From Membranipora membranacea (Eukaryota; Bryozoa; Gymnolaemata; Cheilostomatida; Membraniporidae): 64,000 bases of DNA. The stretch covers positions 16,184,001 to 16,248,000 of the forward strand of contig OU612075.1 of NCBI GenBank assembly GCA_914767715.1. Reading direction: 5' to 3'. The translations under genes were made by a program, and so were the position numbers. Shown one piece after another: positions 47,401 through 52,205 of this stretch (its first letter is position 1; the number at the start of each line of letters is the position of its first letter). Below the pieces are notes generated by a model. It made no database searches. It worked only from the letters and a program-made list of their open reading frames with translations, and was not told the DNA's origin.

Positions 47401-49818
47401 CTTTAAGCAGGTTTTTTCCTATGCGGCGTGGGTTAAAAGTACCAAACTGGAGAGAGGACAACTCCGAATTAAGGCATAAATAAGAGCTCAGAAAACTGTC
47501 TATTAGACCATAACTATGTGAAAATTATATGTTGATCTAAAAACATGATGTCTCTTCAAGAGAGTGGTTTTGGGTGCCACCAGCCAAGCCACCAGCATTG
47601 ACCAAAATTCTGAGCTAAGACCGCACTTTGGCTACAGATTGCTTACCAGTTGTCAGTAATTTGTTATCCTCCTCCCATCTATGTTGGAGCGCAAGGAAAT
47701 CACCACACAAATATTGTTGGATTTGATCCCCCTTCAGTCAACTGCTGCTGGGTTATGTTGGGTAATTATGTTCGCTGTGTCGATCCTGAGTAGTCCCAAT
47801 TCATGGTCATTGTCACTTTGTCAAGTTGGGTGAAAGGGATATGATATTGATATCTACAATCTCATTGTTAACATGTGATTATGTTTTAATCAACCAAATC
47901 ACATGTTAACAGAGTGTGTTGATTGTCAGCATTTGCTTCAGTTATTTTTTGTTGGTACAGCTCTATTTATCCTCAAAGTCAATGTAGGGAATTCTATAGC
48001 ATTTTGGGAAGATAATTCTTAAAAGCAATTCCTTGTTCGTCGCGAACAAAATTTGTTGTGTGTCCTAATCAAATCAAAGTAGCATATGTAACCCAAGAGC
48101 AAGAATCAAGATGATTATGATAGGATTTATTTTAACATAAAGCACTGAAATAATGTTTTCGATGGGAGGGCTTTAAAATACTATGACATACTTGTGACAC
48201 ATTTGAAAACAATATATGGGAAACAGGTCAAATAAATGAAAAACTCCTGTTTTAAACTTTATTGCTATTCAGTGCACCCTCTGCAGGGGGGGGGGGGGGG
48301 GGGGATAGAGTGGGGGACAGGAAGGTGCTACAGTGGGAAGTGGATGGTCACTACCAACAATCATGGCACAGATTGAGCATCTGAATTCCTTGTTTAAAAT
48401 CTTGTATGAAATCCCCAGATTCACACACACAAGTCCATCAGGGAGAGTGGGACACCCTCAATGTGACCAAATACATTTCAACCAATATACACAGCAACTA
48501 ATAACACCTAACAATCTCTCCATCTCTGTCTGTATTTATCCACTGATTTCTCAAGTTGGGTGCAGTAGAAAAAAAGTCCATGCATATCCATTTTCATTAG
48601 CGGTCCCAAAGTCCCAAATCTACACTCTTTTCATCCAAATTGTGGATTTGTGGTGTTGTTGATGAAACTCAAGAAATAAATCTGTGCTGCTACTGATAAA
48701 AATGTGGATTTTCTGTGGGCTGGGTTTCGGAGAAAGAGCAGCTATATAAATCACATTCGAAGAATTTTCTTTACAGAGCAAAAATTCCTATGTGTTAACC
48801 ATTGATTTCAACAAAATCCACATACAACAAAACATTTTGAGAAAAATGAGATGCACATTTGATGAAGTGCCAATAAACCTAACTGTTCTAGGAAATGGTG
48901 ACCATTTCCGATCCTAATAATTCAACATTTTATAGGGCTTGGAGCATTATTATTAAGAAAGTTTATGCTTTTGTGCGTATATTGAAATAAACCGGAATCA
49001 AAATCGAATAACTGGTTGCCGAGGCCCGAGATATTCACGTGTAAAGACCAATTTCGGAAAAGTGCACAAGATTGCTATGCTCTATATTAATTTTCAATTA
49101 ATTTAAACAAAGCACATAACCACAAAATATTTCGTAGGACAATGATATATCCAAATTCAATTAGAAATGCTTCCACTTTTCAAATAACAATAGTAAATCA
49201 ATCAATAACAGTAGAGTAACAGTGCCAACAACAAAAACGGAGCAAGTGTGTCTACACTGACGATTCTGAGAATCCACAAACAACAAAACATTTTGTAGAA
49301 AAATGAGATTGCTGCATCTACCTCTTACACCTATCACAATCCAGTGGCTGCGGTATCATAAATACTTGACATCAATAAGTTGTAATCATTATATTCTTTT
49401 ATTGTTGCCCTTAGTTAGCTGTCCAGTGACATTAAGGGGATTACTCCAAAGTTTAATATGTTTGAAAATTATTTTTGCACCACCCACCACTCTCAAAACA
49501 GTTCAAAGGAACTTTTGTCGATATTCATCAACTCGCTAATGGTTAGTTTGCTATGCTGATCAATCAGATACACTAGTCGCCAGCATAATCGAACAAAACA
49601 CAGAGATGAATATGAAACAAACTCAATTCCATATGAAATACCAGAGAGGATGGGATATACCCCCACCCTCCCTAGATTCACTGACTGAAACTTACTTTTC
49701 AGGTCCATTAGGCTTGTTCAGCATTACCCTATTCTCTCTCTCAGAGGTAAAGCCCTAACCTTCGTACCAGAAGAGCCAAGTATGCACAGACTGTGATTAG
49801 CTGGATATCAAACTCCAT
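17228..49818 (-). CDS. Mcr-like secreted alpha-2-macroglobulin/complement family protein (33 exons)
   Basis: All 33 exons join in phase to 5028 nt, 1675 residues, within the usual 1500-1900 of this family. Order: signal peptide (1-17 plus), MG domains from SYFVLAPTKIRP (about 29) including the typical PVFIFTPKAFYFQGQT (about 130), LDL-receptor class A module (about 685-724), YDDFALW in the FPETWLW position, thioester-domain helices (about 970-1290), GSIQTDVKGHGIALVQ, receptor-binding domain (about 1430-1525) ending VYEYYEP, and a 150-residue tail. The thioester motif GCGEQ is replaced by SGGEA, so covalent attachment to targets is not possible. An LDLa module together with thioester loss is the hallmark of insect Mcr, known in septate-junction formation, phagocytosis and autophagy signalling. 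Exons: 49818-49768, 43842-43811, 43661-43460, 42858-42690, 41457-41387, 39492-39327, 38861-38771, 38287-38146, 37756-37523, 34605-34414, 33383-33213, 32468-32280, 32064-31915, 31672-31535, 30717-30537, 30102-29858, 29379-29176, 28498-28358, 27890-27719, 27393-27205, 26843-26765, 26551-26362, 25975-25868, 25316-25145, 24751-24507, 24223-24062, 23456-23248, 22858-22687, 22159-22051, 20217-20148, 17922-17813, 17499-17228. The first two and last three are the least certain. Orthology to Mcr is inference. Confidence 0.85.
17666..17790. repeat. AT-rich microsatellite (ATACACATA / ATACATA)n
   Basis: Tandem ATACACATA and AATATACAT units continue into TA-rich sequence. ORFs read through it on both strands (runs of Tyr-Val-Met or His-Asn) are artefacts. 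It lies in the last intron of the Mcr-like gene. Confidence 0.9.
17813..17922 (-). CDS. Mcr-like gene, putative tail exon 2
   Basis: 110 nt. Encodes LKFAVLSDAANFVYWTDQKD and RTLWLP. The LWLP-x-x-x-C transition into the last exon recalls the LWVPxxCxCP core of NTR/C345C domains found at the C-terminus of complement C3-C5, but the match is short. Confidence 0.6.
18168..18789. mobile_element. MITE, TTAA-flanked, with a nested insertion
   Basis: TTAA duplications at 18168-18171 and 18786-18789 flank inverted termini AGGGCAACCAAGGTTT. Without the nested 237 bp (228-bp insert plus its 9-bp duplication) the element is 377 bp, exactly the length of the second copy at 59344-59720. TTAA targets are typical of piggyBac-type transposases, which would have to act in trans. 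Lies in an intron of the Mcr-like gene. Confidence 0.88.
18253..18480. mobile_element. 228-bp element nested in the MITE
   Basis: Flanked by a perfect 9-bp duplication ATTACGCGA (18244-18252 and 18481-18489) that is single-copy in the sister MITE, proving insertion. It contains an inner inverted pair TGCACCGTAGCGAC (about 18296 and 18429), but its outer ends are not obvious inverted repeats. Confidence 0.82.
20148..20217 (-). CDS. Mcr-like gene, putative tail exon 1
   Basis: 70 nt between a CAGCAGCAG-type acceptor and a GTAAGA donor. Encodes LGIKWQLHQRNPAFIKKASL. No family recognised; placed here because phase links it to both the receptor-binding domain and the next exon. Confidence 0.5.
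20218..22050. other. Intron of the Mcr-like gene, nothing recognised
   Basis: AT-rich, with a few pyrimidine tracts and no exon-like ORF in phase. The run at 20085-20115 is C-rich. Confidence 0.35.
22051..22159 (-). CDS. Mcr-like gene, receptor-binding domain exon 2
   Basis: 109 nt. Encodes NCVEFSAYRSLPVSNL then VYEYYEPG, the CxxFxxxxxxxVxxxxPAxVxVYDYYEP signature that ends the family domain. Confidence 0.88.
22687..22858 (-). CDS. Mcr-like gene, receptor-binding domain exon 1
   Basis: 172 nt. Encodes SGMSVMEVDLPSGYKSSPEA, the SGMAIVDVxLPSGFxPxxxxL signature of the A2M receptor-binding domain, then YFDN at a GTAAGT donor. Confidence 0.9.
23248..23456 (-). CDS. Mcr-like gene, MG8 exon
   Basis: 209 nt. 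Encodes GSIQTDVKGHGIALVQMW, equivalent to VxGxGxALVQLxxxYN. A 77-codon ORF in another frame here is a shadow. Confidence 0.87.
24062..24223 (-). CDS. Mcr-like gene, end of toroid into MG8
   Basis: 162 nt, phase 0-0. Encodes DTLVAMRALRELAKR, the DTVVALxALAEYA signature, then a beta-rich MG segment. Confidence 0.87.
24507..24751 (-). CDS. Mcr-like gene, thioester-domain exon
   Basis: 245 nt. Encodes YWSNAQIPQIELAES and YTVTATSYALLAYV, the VExTxYALLAxL signature of the alpha-alpha toroid. Confidence 0.87.
24896..25032. mobile_element. Fold-back element family A, copy 1
   Basis: A 119-bp palindromic element (24905-25023) between 9-bp duplications GGGTCTCTA. It contains CCAGTTTGCCTGC and its inverse GGCAAACTAGATCAAAC, and inner GAGTTGCT/GGAGCAACT. 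It lies in the intron between exons 24751-24507 and 25316-25145. Confidence 0.82.
25145..25316 (-). CDS. Mcr-like gene, thioester-domain exon
   Basis: 172 nt. Encodes YLAGTYREIEDPFEMAIVTY then ALQTAGKGSA, equivalent to YLExxxxxxxDPYxLAIxxYALxLAxS. Confidence 0.87.
25402..25554. mobile_element. Fold-back element family A, copy 2
   Basis: Element at 25412-25544 between 10-bp duplications GGTGGTTTCT, starting AGAACAAGTTTAATCC and ending GACCAAACTTGGTCTA. The arms are near-complementary through GGTCACGCC/GCGTGATC. Confidence 0.83.
25688..25754. repeat. Fold-back family B, copy 1
   Basis: Inverted arms TTTGCTCTGATTGGCT and ATCAGAGCCAACACATTGGCT surround a short loop. The same arms recur at 27077 and 28727. 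Confidence 0.7.
25868..25975 (-). CDS. Mcr-like gene, thioester-domain exon
   Basis: 108 nt, phase 0-0. Encodes NDGIVIPANLGLTGFCVASL, equivalent to the GxxxxxVxLTAxVxIAL helix. Confidence 0.8.
26362..26551 (-). CDS. Mcr-like gene, thioester-domain exon
   Basis: 190 nt. Encodes LAATVLEVMIEAL, then ADWLVGQQDKSTGMFRETG, the WLxxQQxxDGxFxExG signature. Confidence 0.88.
26765..26843 (-). CDS. Mcr-like gene, thioester-domain helix exon (79 nt)
   Basis: Encodes MQEFLSYSRPDGSW and STPSTW, equivalent to GYQxxLxYRxxDGSxxxF...GSTWLTA. It joins WLAATVLE in the next exon. Confidence 0.85.
27077..27156. repeat. Fold-back family B, copy 2
   Basis: Arms AATATGTTGGCTGTGATTGGCT and GCCGATCACAGCCAACACATT pair almost perfectly, with an inner GGGTGGT/ACCACCC stem. 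Confidence 0.75.
27205..27393 (-). CDS. Mcr-like gene, degenerate thioester-site exon
   Basis: Encodes GDIIGVASPTGNLDTDSLL then KPQYSGGEAAFNFA. Typical members read GDxxGxxxxNLDNLLxxPYGCGEQNMxxFAP. Here Cys is Gly and the partner Gln is Ala, so neither half of the Cys-Gln thioester is present, while flanking NLD, LL, P and E are kept. This points to a family that lost the bond but kept the fold rather than a random error. Confidence 0.88.
27719..27890 (-). CDS. Mcr-like gene, CUB-domain exon upstream of the thioester domain
   Basis: 172 nt. The protein is little conserved (ELAQGFEDRLFAHVPGSPKS). Phase fits both neighbours and joins IYVVGDIIG, equivalent to the start of the thioester domain. 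Confidence 0.72.
28358..28498 (-). CDS. Mcr-like gene, MG7-CUB exon
   Basis: 141 nt, phase 0-0. Encodes VEAGQSRLLNIPVRP and GTIRVLVNAVSS, equivalent to the FxVxPxxxGxVxIxVxA strands leading to the CUB domain. The donor is GTGAGT. Confidence 0.8.
28727..28796. repeat. Fold-back family B, copy 3
   Basis: Arms CAATGTTTTGGCTCTGATTGG and CCAATCAGAGCCAACACATTGG pair over about 22 bp. Confidence 0.78.
29041..29177. mobile_element. Fold-back element family A, copy 3, at a splice donor
   Basis: A 119-bp element (29050-29168) between perfect 9-bp duplications TGCAGACCT (29041-29049, 29169-29177). The right duplication overlaps the end of the Mcr-like exon at 29176 and includes its donor: on the - strand CAG|GTCTGCA. 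Confidence 0.87.
29176..29379 (-). CDS. Mcr-like gene, MG7 exon
   Basis: 204 nt, phase 0-0. Encodes RVRLGEILIVNVHVKHF, the SVxRGExFxxxxxVxNY strand. The donor GTCTGC is unusual and lies inside the target-site duplication of a fold-back element inserted just downstream (29050-29168). Confidence 0.82.
29858..30102 (-). CDS. Mcr-like gene, exon with the FPETWLW-equivalent
   Basis: 245 nt. Encodes acidic ADENQDDQ then LYDDFALWRS in the position of FPETWLW, and LTIADGLSGD in the position of the PxTIxxWxxxxxSxxxG strand of MG7. Confidence 0.83.
30537..30717 (-). CDS. Mcr-like gene, LDL-receptor class A module exon
   Basis: Starts YAGLYIFTDANI, the usual end of MG6 (DAGLxxFTD). It then has six cysteines in the pattern of an LDLa module: C-(9)-C-(5)-C-(6)-C-(5)-C-(9)-C, with ICDG and the calcium-site DEMGC ending. 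This sits where C3, C4 and C5 carry the six-cysteine anaphylatoxin. LDLa modules bind calcium and protein ligands. A one-exon module with clean splice phases fits exon shuffling. Confidence 0.9.
31393..31425. repeat. Perfect 13-bp-arm hairpin
   Basis: AACCAGGGAAGGT, a 7-nt loop, then ACCTTCCCTGGTT. Intronic. Confidence 0.8.
31535..31672 (-). CDS. Mcr-like gene, MG6 exon before the LDLa module
   Basis: 138 nt, phase 0-0. Encodes VYEELLTFEDRS and DANSTFY. Its acceptor is preceded by a CTTA/CTTAC tandem repeat that forms the pyrimidine tract. Confidence 0.78.
31673..31760. repeat. Imperfect TAAG/GTAAGTAG tandem tract
   Basis: Repeated GTAAGTAG, GTAAGTAA and GTGAGTAA on the + strand, so the - strand is CTTAC-rich. 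It forms the pyrimidine tract before the acceptor of exon 31672-31535. Confidence 0.8.
31915..32064 (-). CDS. Mcr-like gene, MG6 exon
   Basis: 150 nt, phase 0-0. Encodes YELELYSDPGALL then NKADSY, in the place of the VxLxxxPGSxVxLxAVDKSVxL segment. The donor GTGAGA follows NWEI. Confidence 0.72.
32280..32468 (-). CDS. Mcr-like gene, MG6 exon
   Basis: 189 nt, phase 0-0. Encodes IPVTIDMVPSAKIVVFYI then DGQIIADS, the PxTxxMxPxARLLVYYV...DGEVVADS signature. Confidence 0.85.
33050..33178. mobile_element. Fold-back element family A, copy 4
   Basis: TAGAACAAGTTTGATCCAG ... GACCAAACGTGGTCCTGG with inner GTTGCTCCCC/GGGGGAGCAAC and GTCACGCC. The duplication is not clear. Intron between exons 33383-33213 and 32468-32280. 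Confidence 0.75.
33213..33383 (-). CDS. Mcr-like gene, MG5-MG6 exon
   Basis: 171 nt, phase 0-0. Encodes KYWSPNNHYIHIS, equivalent to the YxSPxNSYIQL segment of thioester proteins. Confidence 0.82.
34414..34605 (-). CDS. Mcr-like gene, MG5 exon
   Basis: 192 nt, phase 0-0. Encodes IDGAKLLQKYENHTVEL and SSMITYWLRPSSN. Confidence 0.75.
35745..36090 (-). mobile_element. SINE with duplicated box B, copy 1
   Basis: Shares ACTATGGTTCCATGC, CTAACGATTTCCATGAT and TATGGAAACATAGTG with the copy at 41930. On the - strand GAATGGTTAGCGGC (box A-like) leads to GGGTTCAAGTCC, repeated immediately as a second box B. Confidence 0.68.
36516..36552 (+). other. G-rich run, possible G-quadruplex
   Basis: GGGCGGGGGAGGGGG, then GCGGGAGGGGGGGGG after a 12-nt gap, gives at least four G-tracts. 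Intronic, on the non-template strand of the Mcr-like gene's opposite orientation. Confidence 0.5.
37523..37756 (-). CDS. Mcr-like gene, MG4 exon
   Basis: 234 nt, phase 0-0. Ends in WTFKPNVPFKVM, the FKPGLPFxVxV signature at the MG4-MG5 border. The donor is a strong GTAAGT. Confidence 0.85.
38146..38287 (-). CDS. Mcr-like gene, MG3-MG4 exon
   Basis: Encodes SRGNATISVEFF and LQIKEACIN. The donor GTAAAT at 38145 is chosen because it alone keeps phase 0 into the next exon; an earlier GTATTA would break the frame. Confidence 0.7.
38640..38760 (-). mobile_element. tRNA-like SINE fragment
   Basis: On the - strand GGTGGTGGAATGGTTGCAG is followed by GGTTTGAATCCTGG, a box B-like motif. It sits directly downstream of the MG3 exon, in the intron. 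Confidence 0.45.
38771..38861 (-). CDS. Mcr-like gene, MG3 exon (91 nt)
   Basis: Found by need for a missing MG3 segment. Encodes TSMYEGIVIVAVPVSIYHSD then ALSGSIRA, equivalent to FEVxVxxP...ISGxIxAxYTYG. The acceptor TTGTTGCAG, donor GTAAGT and both phases fit. Confidence 0.75.
39327..39492 (-). CDS. Mcr-like gene, MG2-MG3 exon
   Basis: Encodes NPTGRIMKEW, YPLSNHFLEYGVWTVQA and TFVVEEF, matching the DPxGNRIxQW, LSxxPxLGxWxI and FxVEEY signatures. It lacks the usual VLPKF that follows EEY. Confidence 0.85.
39739..39888. repeat. CCTACCTGACA minisatellite with inverted units
   Basis: About ten copies of GCGCCTACCTGACA, two of them followed by the inverted CAGGTAGGC or AAGGTAGGCGC, allow self-pairing. 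Spacers vary (CAA, CAC, CGA). It is intronic, 250 bp upstream of the exon at 39492-39327. Not a CRISPR array: no unique spacers. Confidence 0.85.
39889..41386. other. Intron of the Mcr-like gene, nothing recognised
   Basis: No exon in phase. A C12 homopolymer lies near 40487 and a GTATGTA microsatellite near 41278-41310. Confidence 0.35.
41387..41457 (-). CDS. Mcr-like gene, MG2 exon
   Basis: A 71-nt exon encoding VRIRIVTMNLRMEAL, corresponding to VRFRVVxLD of the family. Phase fits both sides. Confidence 0.75.
41534..41656. repeat. Fold-back element, 123 bp
   Basis: Ends TAGTCTAAGTGCTC and GAGCACTTAGACTA are perfect inverted repeats. An inner AAACACTCATTTCA/TTGAGTGTTT stem is also present. 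It lies just upstream of the 41457-41387 exon. Confidence 0.78.
41930..42235 (-). mobile_element. SINE, copy 2 of the 35.7-kb family
   Basis: Shares GCTATGGTTCCATGC, TAACAATTTCCATGAT and ATATGGAAACATAGTG with 35745-36090 in the same order. The tRNA-like part is decayed. Confidence 0.62.
42690..42858 (-). CDS. Mcr-like gene, MG1-MG2 exon
   Basis: Encodes MQPGNYTLRV at the end of MG1 and PVFIFTPKAFYFQGQT at the start of MG2, equivalent to the IQTDKPVYKPGQT signature of the family. One nucleotide is carried into the next exon. Confidence 0.88.
43460..43661 (-). CDS. Mcr-like gene, MG1 domain exon
   Basis: Begins SYFVLAPTKIRPDQ, the conserved first strand of MG1 (compare the YFVxAPxxLRP of thioester proteins). 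It ends in phase 0 at a GTAGGA donor. A GTGACAGC tandem trio lies just downstream in the intron (43401-43424). Confidence 0.85.
43811..43842 (-). CDS. Mcr-like gene, 32-nt micro-exon
   Basis: Lies between a TTGTTGCAG acceptor and a GTAGGT donor. It encodes IKAQGKISKQP, the expected junction between a signal peptide and the first macroglobulin strand. The phase fits both neighbours. Confidence 0.5.
44066..44273. repeat. Left arm of a 3.8-kb-spaced inverted repeat
   Basis: Sequence from AATTTCGTCTGCGACGAAC through AGAATTATCTTCCC, CTATAGAATTCCCT and GAGCTGTACCAACA to ATATCATATCCCTTTC recurs as reverse complement at about 47835-48062. Lies in the first large intron of the Mcr-like gene. Confidence 0.75.
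44323..44469. repeat. Near-perfect 147-bp hairpin
   Basis: Arms of about 68 bp, from ATTCTCAATCATCAAAGGCT to CCAATTTGAGT, then a 10-nt centre, then the inverse. Two or three indels only, so insertion or gene conversion is recent. Confidence 0.88.
44470..44860. other. Intron stretch, nothing recognised
   Basis: T-rich sequence between a hairpin and a SINE; no exon-like segment. Confidence 0.3.
44861..44955 (+). mobile_element. tRNA-derived SINE
   Basis: CCGTGGCTCAGTAGAC (box A-like) and TGGGTTCAATCCCCG (box B), spaced as in a tRNA promoter and followed by a non-tRNA body starting TTTCTGGTTGAAACG. Confidence 0.6.
45320..46135. repeat. Dispersed direct repeat
   Basis: CATTTAAGATGAATAATG(G/A)GCTTGAGATGCGT occurs at about 45322 and 46097. 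About 770 bp lie between the copies. No coding motif. Confidence 0.6.
46795..46987 (+). pseudogene. LINE endonuclease fragment
   Basis: Encodes FILLGDFNINWNPSS then QQVNGISYISHLGREN, a LINE apurinic-type endonuclease segment including the catalytic GDFN. It is interrupted at 46988 by a 515-bp palindromic element. Confidence 0.72.
46989..47503. mobile_element. 515-bp palindromic (fold-back) element
   Basis: Arms of about 180 bp run inward from ATAGACAGTTTTCTGAGCTC and its inverse, through GTCCTCTCTCCAGTTTGG and CCCACGCCGCATAGG, with few mismatches. A central loop of about 170 bp. No ORF. It cuts the LINE fragment at 46795-46987. Confidence 0.9.
47835..48062. repeat. Right arm of the long inverted repeat
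   Basis: Reverse complement of 44066-44273. It carries an extra small hairpin, GTTAACATGTGATT...AATCACATGTTAAC (about 47867-47912), absent from the left arm. Confidence 0.75.
48063..49767. other. First intron of the Mcr-like gene, nothing recognised
   Basis: Contains a G21-23 homopolymer (about 48281-48303) and short ORFs without motifs. No further exon could be placed. Confidence 0.35.
48281..48303 (+). repeat. Poly-G tract
   Basis: An uninterrupted run of more than 20 G, likely unstable and a sequencing weak point. Confidence 0.9.
49768..49818 (-). CDS. Mcr-like gene, putative exon 1 (signal peptide)
   Basis: A 17-codon ORF starts at an ATG in good Kozak context (ACCATGG) and encodes MEFDIQLITVCAYLALL, a plausible signal peptide core. 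The donor is GTACGA, weaker than the others. The phase fits the 32-nt exon at 43811-43842. The choice rests on hydrophobicity, Kozak context and phase only, across a 5.9-kb intron. Confidence 0.42.
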
Positions 49819-50864
49819 GGTATGTTTTCAGGTAACCTCATCCCATATTCATAACGGCTAATCTATCGGAGAAAAACATAGACATGATTATATTTAGTAA
49901 AATTAGCTTTATTTATTATTATATCGCGTTCGAATCTATAGAATTGGCCAAAAGGGTTCCAGAAATTTAGGAATAAACTTCAGTTAATTGATGAAAAATC
50001 AAATATCTCTGGCTTCAATGGAGAGATCAGTAGAGCTCAATTTGAGACCTAAGTACAATCAAAGAAAGGAATCCTGCAATCAGGTGAAACAAGTGCTTTC
50101 ATAATATGATACTTTCTAAATAACAATATTAAATGTGTAGTGTTTAAGGACGAGTGCACCAAAGCAGTACACTTAGTTTGTGATTTGACAATGCAATACT
50201 TTACCAGTTAATAGAAATCTGGAGGTTTGAGTGAGAGGGGGCGGATACATCATGAGCATGTAGCCAACTCAGTGACAGAGCAGAGGCAGGTGTCAACTAG
50301 GTTTACAAGTCATTTTGTAACATGGGATAGATAATACAAACTGACTGTTTTCTTTGTATTTGAAGTTCCATGAGGAACATCATGCAACATGTTCCTTTAT
50401 ATCTTATTGTGCACTGTTTATAATTTTAAACCAAAGCCTAAAACTTTAAAAAATTATAAACAGCTCATGATATGCGATAAATAAGCATGATACGTGATGT
50501 TGGTCAAGGAAGTCATGCTTACGAATTCAAAAGAAAAGTTCATAAACATCATGACAATGGGTTTCTATAAAGTAAAATCAAAGAAGTATTGCTTTGTTAA
50601 GCCAAACAAAACAGGTTAAAAATAGACACAGTTATATGACTAGCATTCCTATTATAAAAAAATATCTCATATTGGGACGTGTGGCTTTATTTCAGTAAGC
50701 GCTGTTAATCACATGGTGTCGCGCTACGTTCATTCGATTAATTGACTCCATGAAAGACAGGCTTTTTTGTTGAGACAAAATCAAGCGATCACAGAATAAT
50801 GATAAACACCTTGGCCTGCGATAATGTTATACTGTGTTTTGCGTAGGTAGCAGGAAAAAAACAT
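49819..50864. promoter_or_regulatory. Shared upstream region of two divergent genes
   Basis: About 1.1 kb between the putative ATG of the Mcr-like gene (- strand) and the NHL gene ATG (+ strand). No ORF with motifs. A TATA box is clear only on the NHL side. Confidence 0.45.
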
Positions 50865-50875
50865 TATATAAAAGG
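50865..50875 (+). promoter_or_regulatory. TATA box of the NHL gene
   Basis: TATATAAAAGG matches the TATA consensus and lies 62-72 bp upstream of the ATG, so transcription would start about 50895-50900, giving a 5' UTR near 40 nt. Confidence 0.75.
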
Positions 50876-50936
50876 CTCTCCCCATCTCAACCAGTTAAAA
50901 TAACTTCTTCTAAATAGTGCACATAGCTTACGCACA

Positions 50937-50981
50937 ATGCTCAATGGAAAGATGACAGGGGCTATCATCATTGTGTTTATG
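50937..50981 (+). CDS. NHL gene exon 1
   Basis: ATG to a GTAAGT donor; 15 codons, MLNGKMTGAIIIVFM, the first half of the signal peptide. Confidence 0.72.
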
Positions 50982-51049
50982 GTAAGTCATTGTAGTAAAA
51001 ATATAATAATTTGCTTAATTGCTTTATTTTCTGGCGCCATCATCCTAGG

Positions 51050-51175
51050 CGAATAGATAGAGACAGAGATTGTTTTATTGCTTGTCATCAATGACCCCCG
51101 ACAGCCTGCCCAGGCTACAAGATGTCTAGCCTGGGCACCCACCCCTGACAGCCTGCCCAGGCTATTAGATGTGGT
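51050..51175. repeat. Repeated AGCCTGCCCAGGCTA motif
   Basis: GACAGCCTGCCCAGGCTA occurs twice directly, and GTCTAGCCTGGGC once inverted, in intron 1 of the NHL gene. The motif is itself a small palindrome. Confidence 0.6.
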
Positions 51176-51772
51176 TGTGATTAAGGAGTTAACTTTTCGG
51201 TGTGATTGAGAGAGTCTGATACTGATTGTGACATAGCTATTGGATGGTAATTCAGCGGTATCATTGTTGATAGCGATCAATATAGCGATAGGTATAGCGA
51301 TAGGGTAGATGTGATGGAATAGAAACAAACTGACTGGGTGTTCTACTGTCAAGCCAGTTAGTTACAAGTGCATGAGCAGCGTGATAGCCACCTTATCCAA
51401 GTCATAGCTGAGTAAGAATCAAGTTCTAACCAGTAGAGATAATTATTGGATTAGAAAAGTTTAATGGGTTATTGTGCTTGAAGAATTGGGACTCAGTGAG
51501 TTAGCTATAACCACCACAAATTTGTGTCATAGAAGGAAAAGTGACACACATTCAGGCAATAACTTTTAACTTGTGGGGGTAATTATTGAATTAGAAAAAT
51601 GAATATGTAATTTTGCTTGCAAATTAGACTCAGTTCAATGACAGTGTAGGCGCGGAGTGTTATTTTGCCAAAATCACCCAAAACATATAGTAATAATGTC
51701 CCACATTCAGGTCATTAAATTCAAAATCCACCAGAATTAGAAGTAATTACCCTGATGCTATTCTATTTTCAG

Positions 51773-51831
51773 CTGAGTTTTATGAGAGTTACATTTGGAG
51801 GTGGTGCAATATTCATCTCACAATTTGACAG
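51773..51831 (+). CDS. NHL gene exon 2
   Basis: 59 nt, acceptor TTTTCAG, donor GTGAGG. Encodes LSFMRVTFGGGAIFISQFD. Phase links to both neighbours. Confidence 0.7.
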
Positions 51832-52205
51832 GTGAGGAGATTTTTTACTAGCAAAACTGTTGTGATGACAATCTCAAAGTGCTCTCTTTCGTTTTGCTGC
51901 CGATAATTCTGAATCATGACAGTTTTGCTGGTGTGGCTATCCCCTAAGCTGTCTCAAAATACTTTAAACCAAGCTCATCTGGCATTAGACAAATACATAG
52001 ACAGACAGATTTCATCTGGGTTTGTCTTGGCTGAAATCATCTAGATAGATTTCTCATTAAAAATAACAACAATAAATAATGATTTGAATTTAACTCAATT
52101 TAGTTTAATTAAATGCCCCATAAAATGATCAAAACAAGTTGAGCCCATGGGATCGCATATATTTGTAACTTGAATCCAATTGTGAAGCTCTAATATTTTC
52201 TGCAG

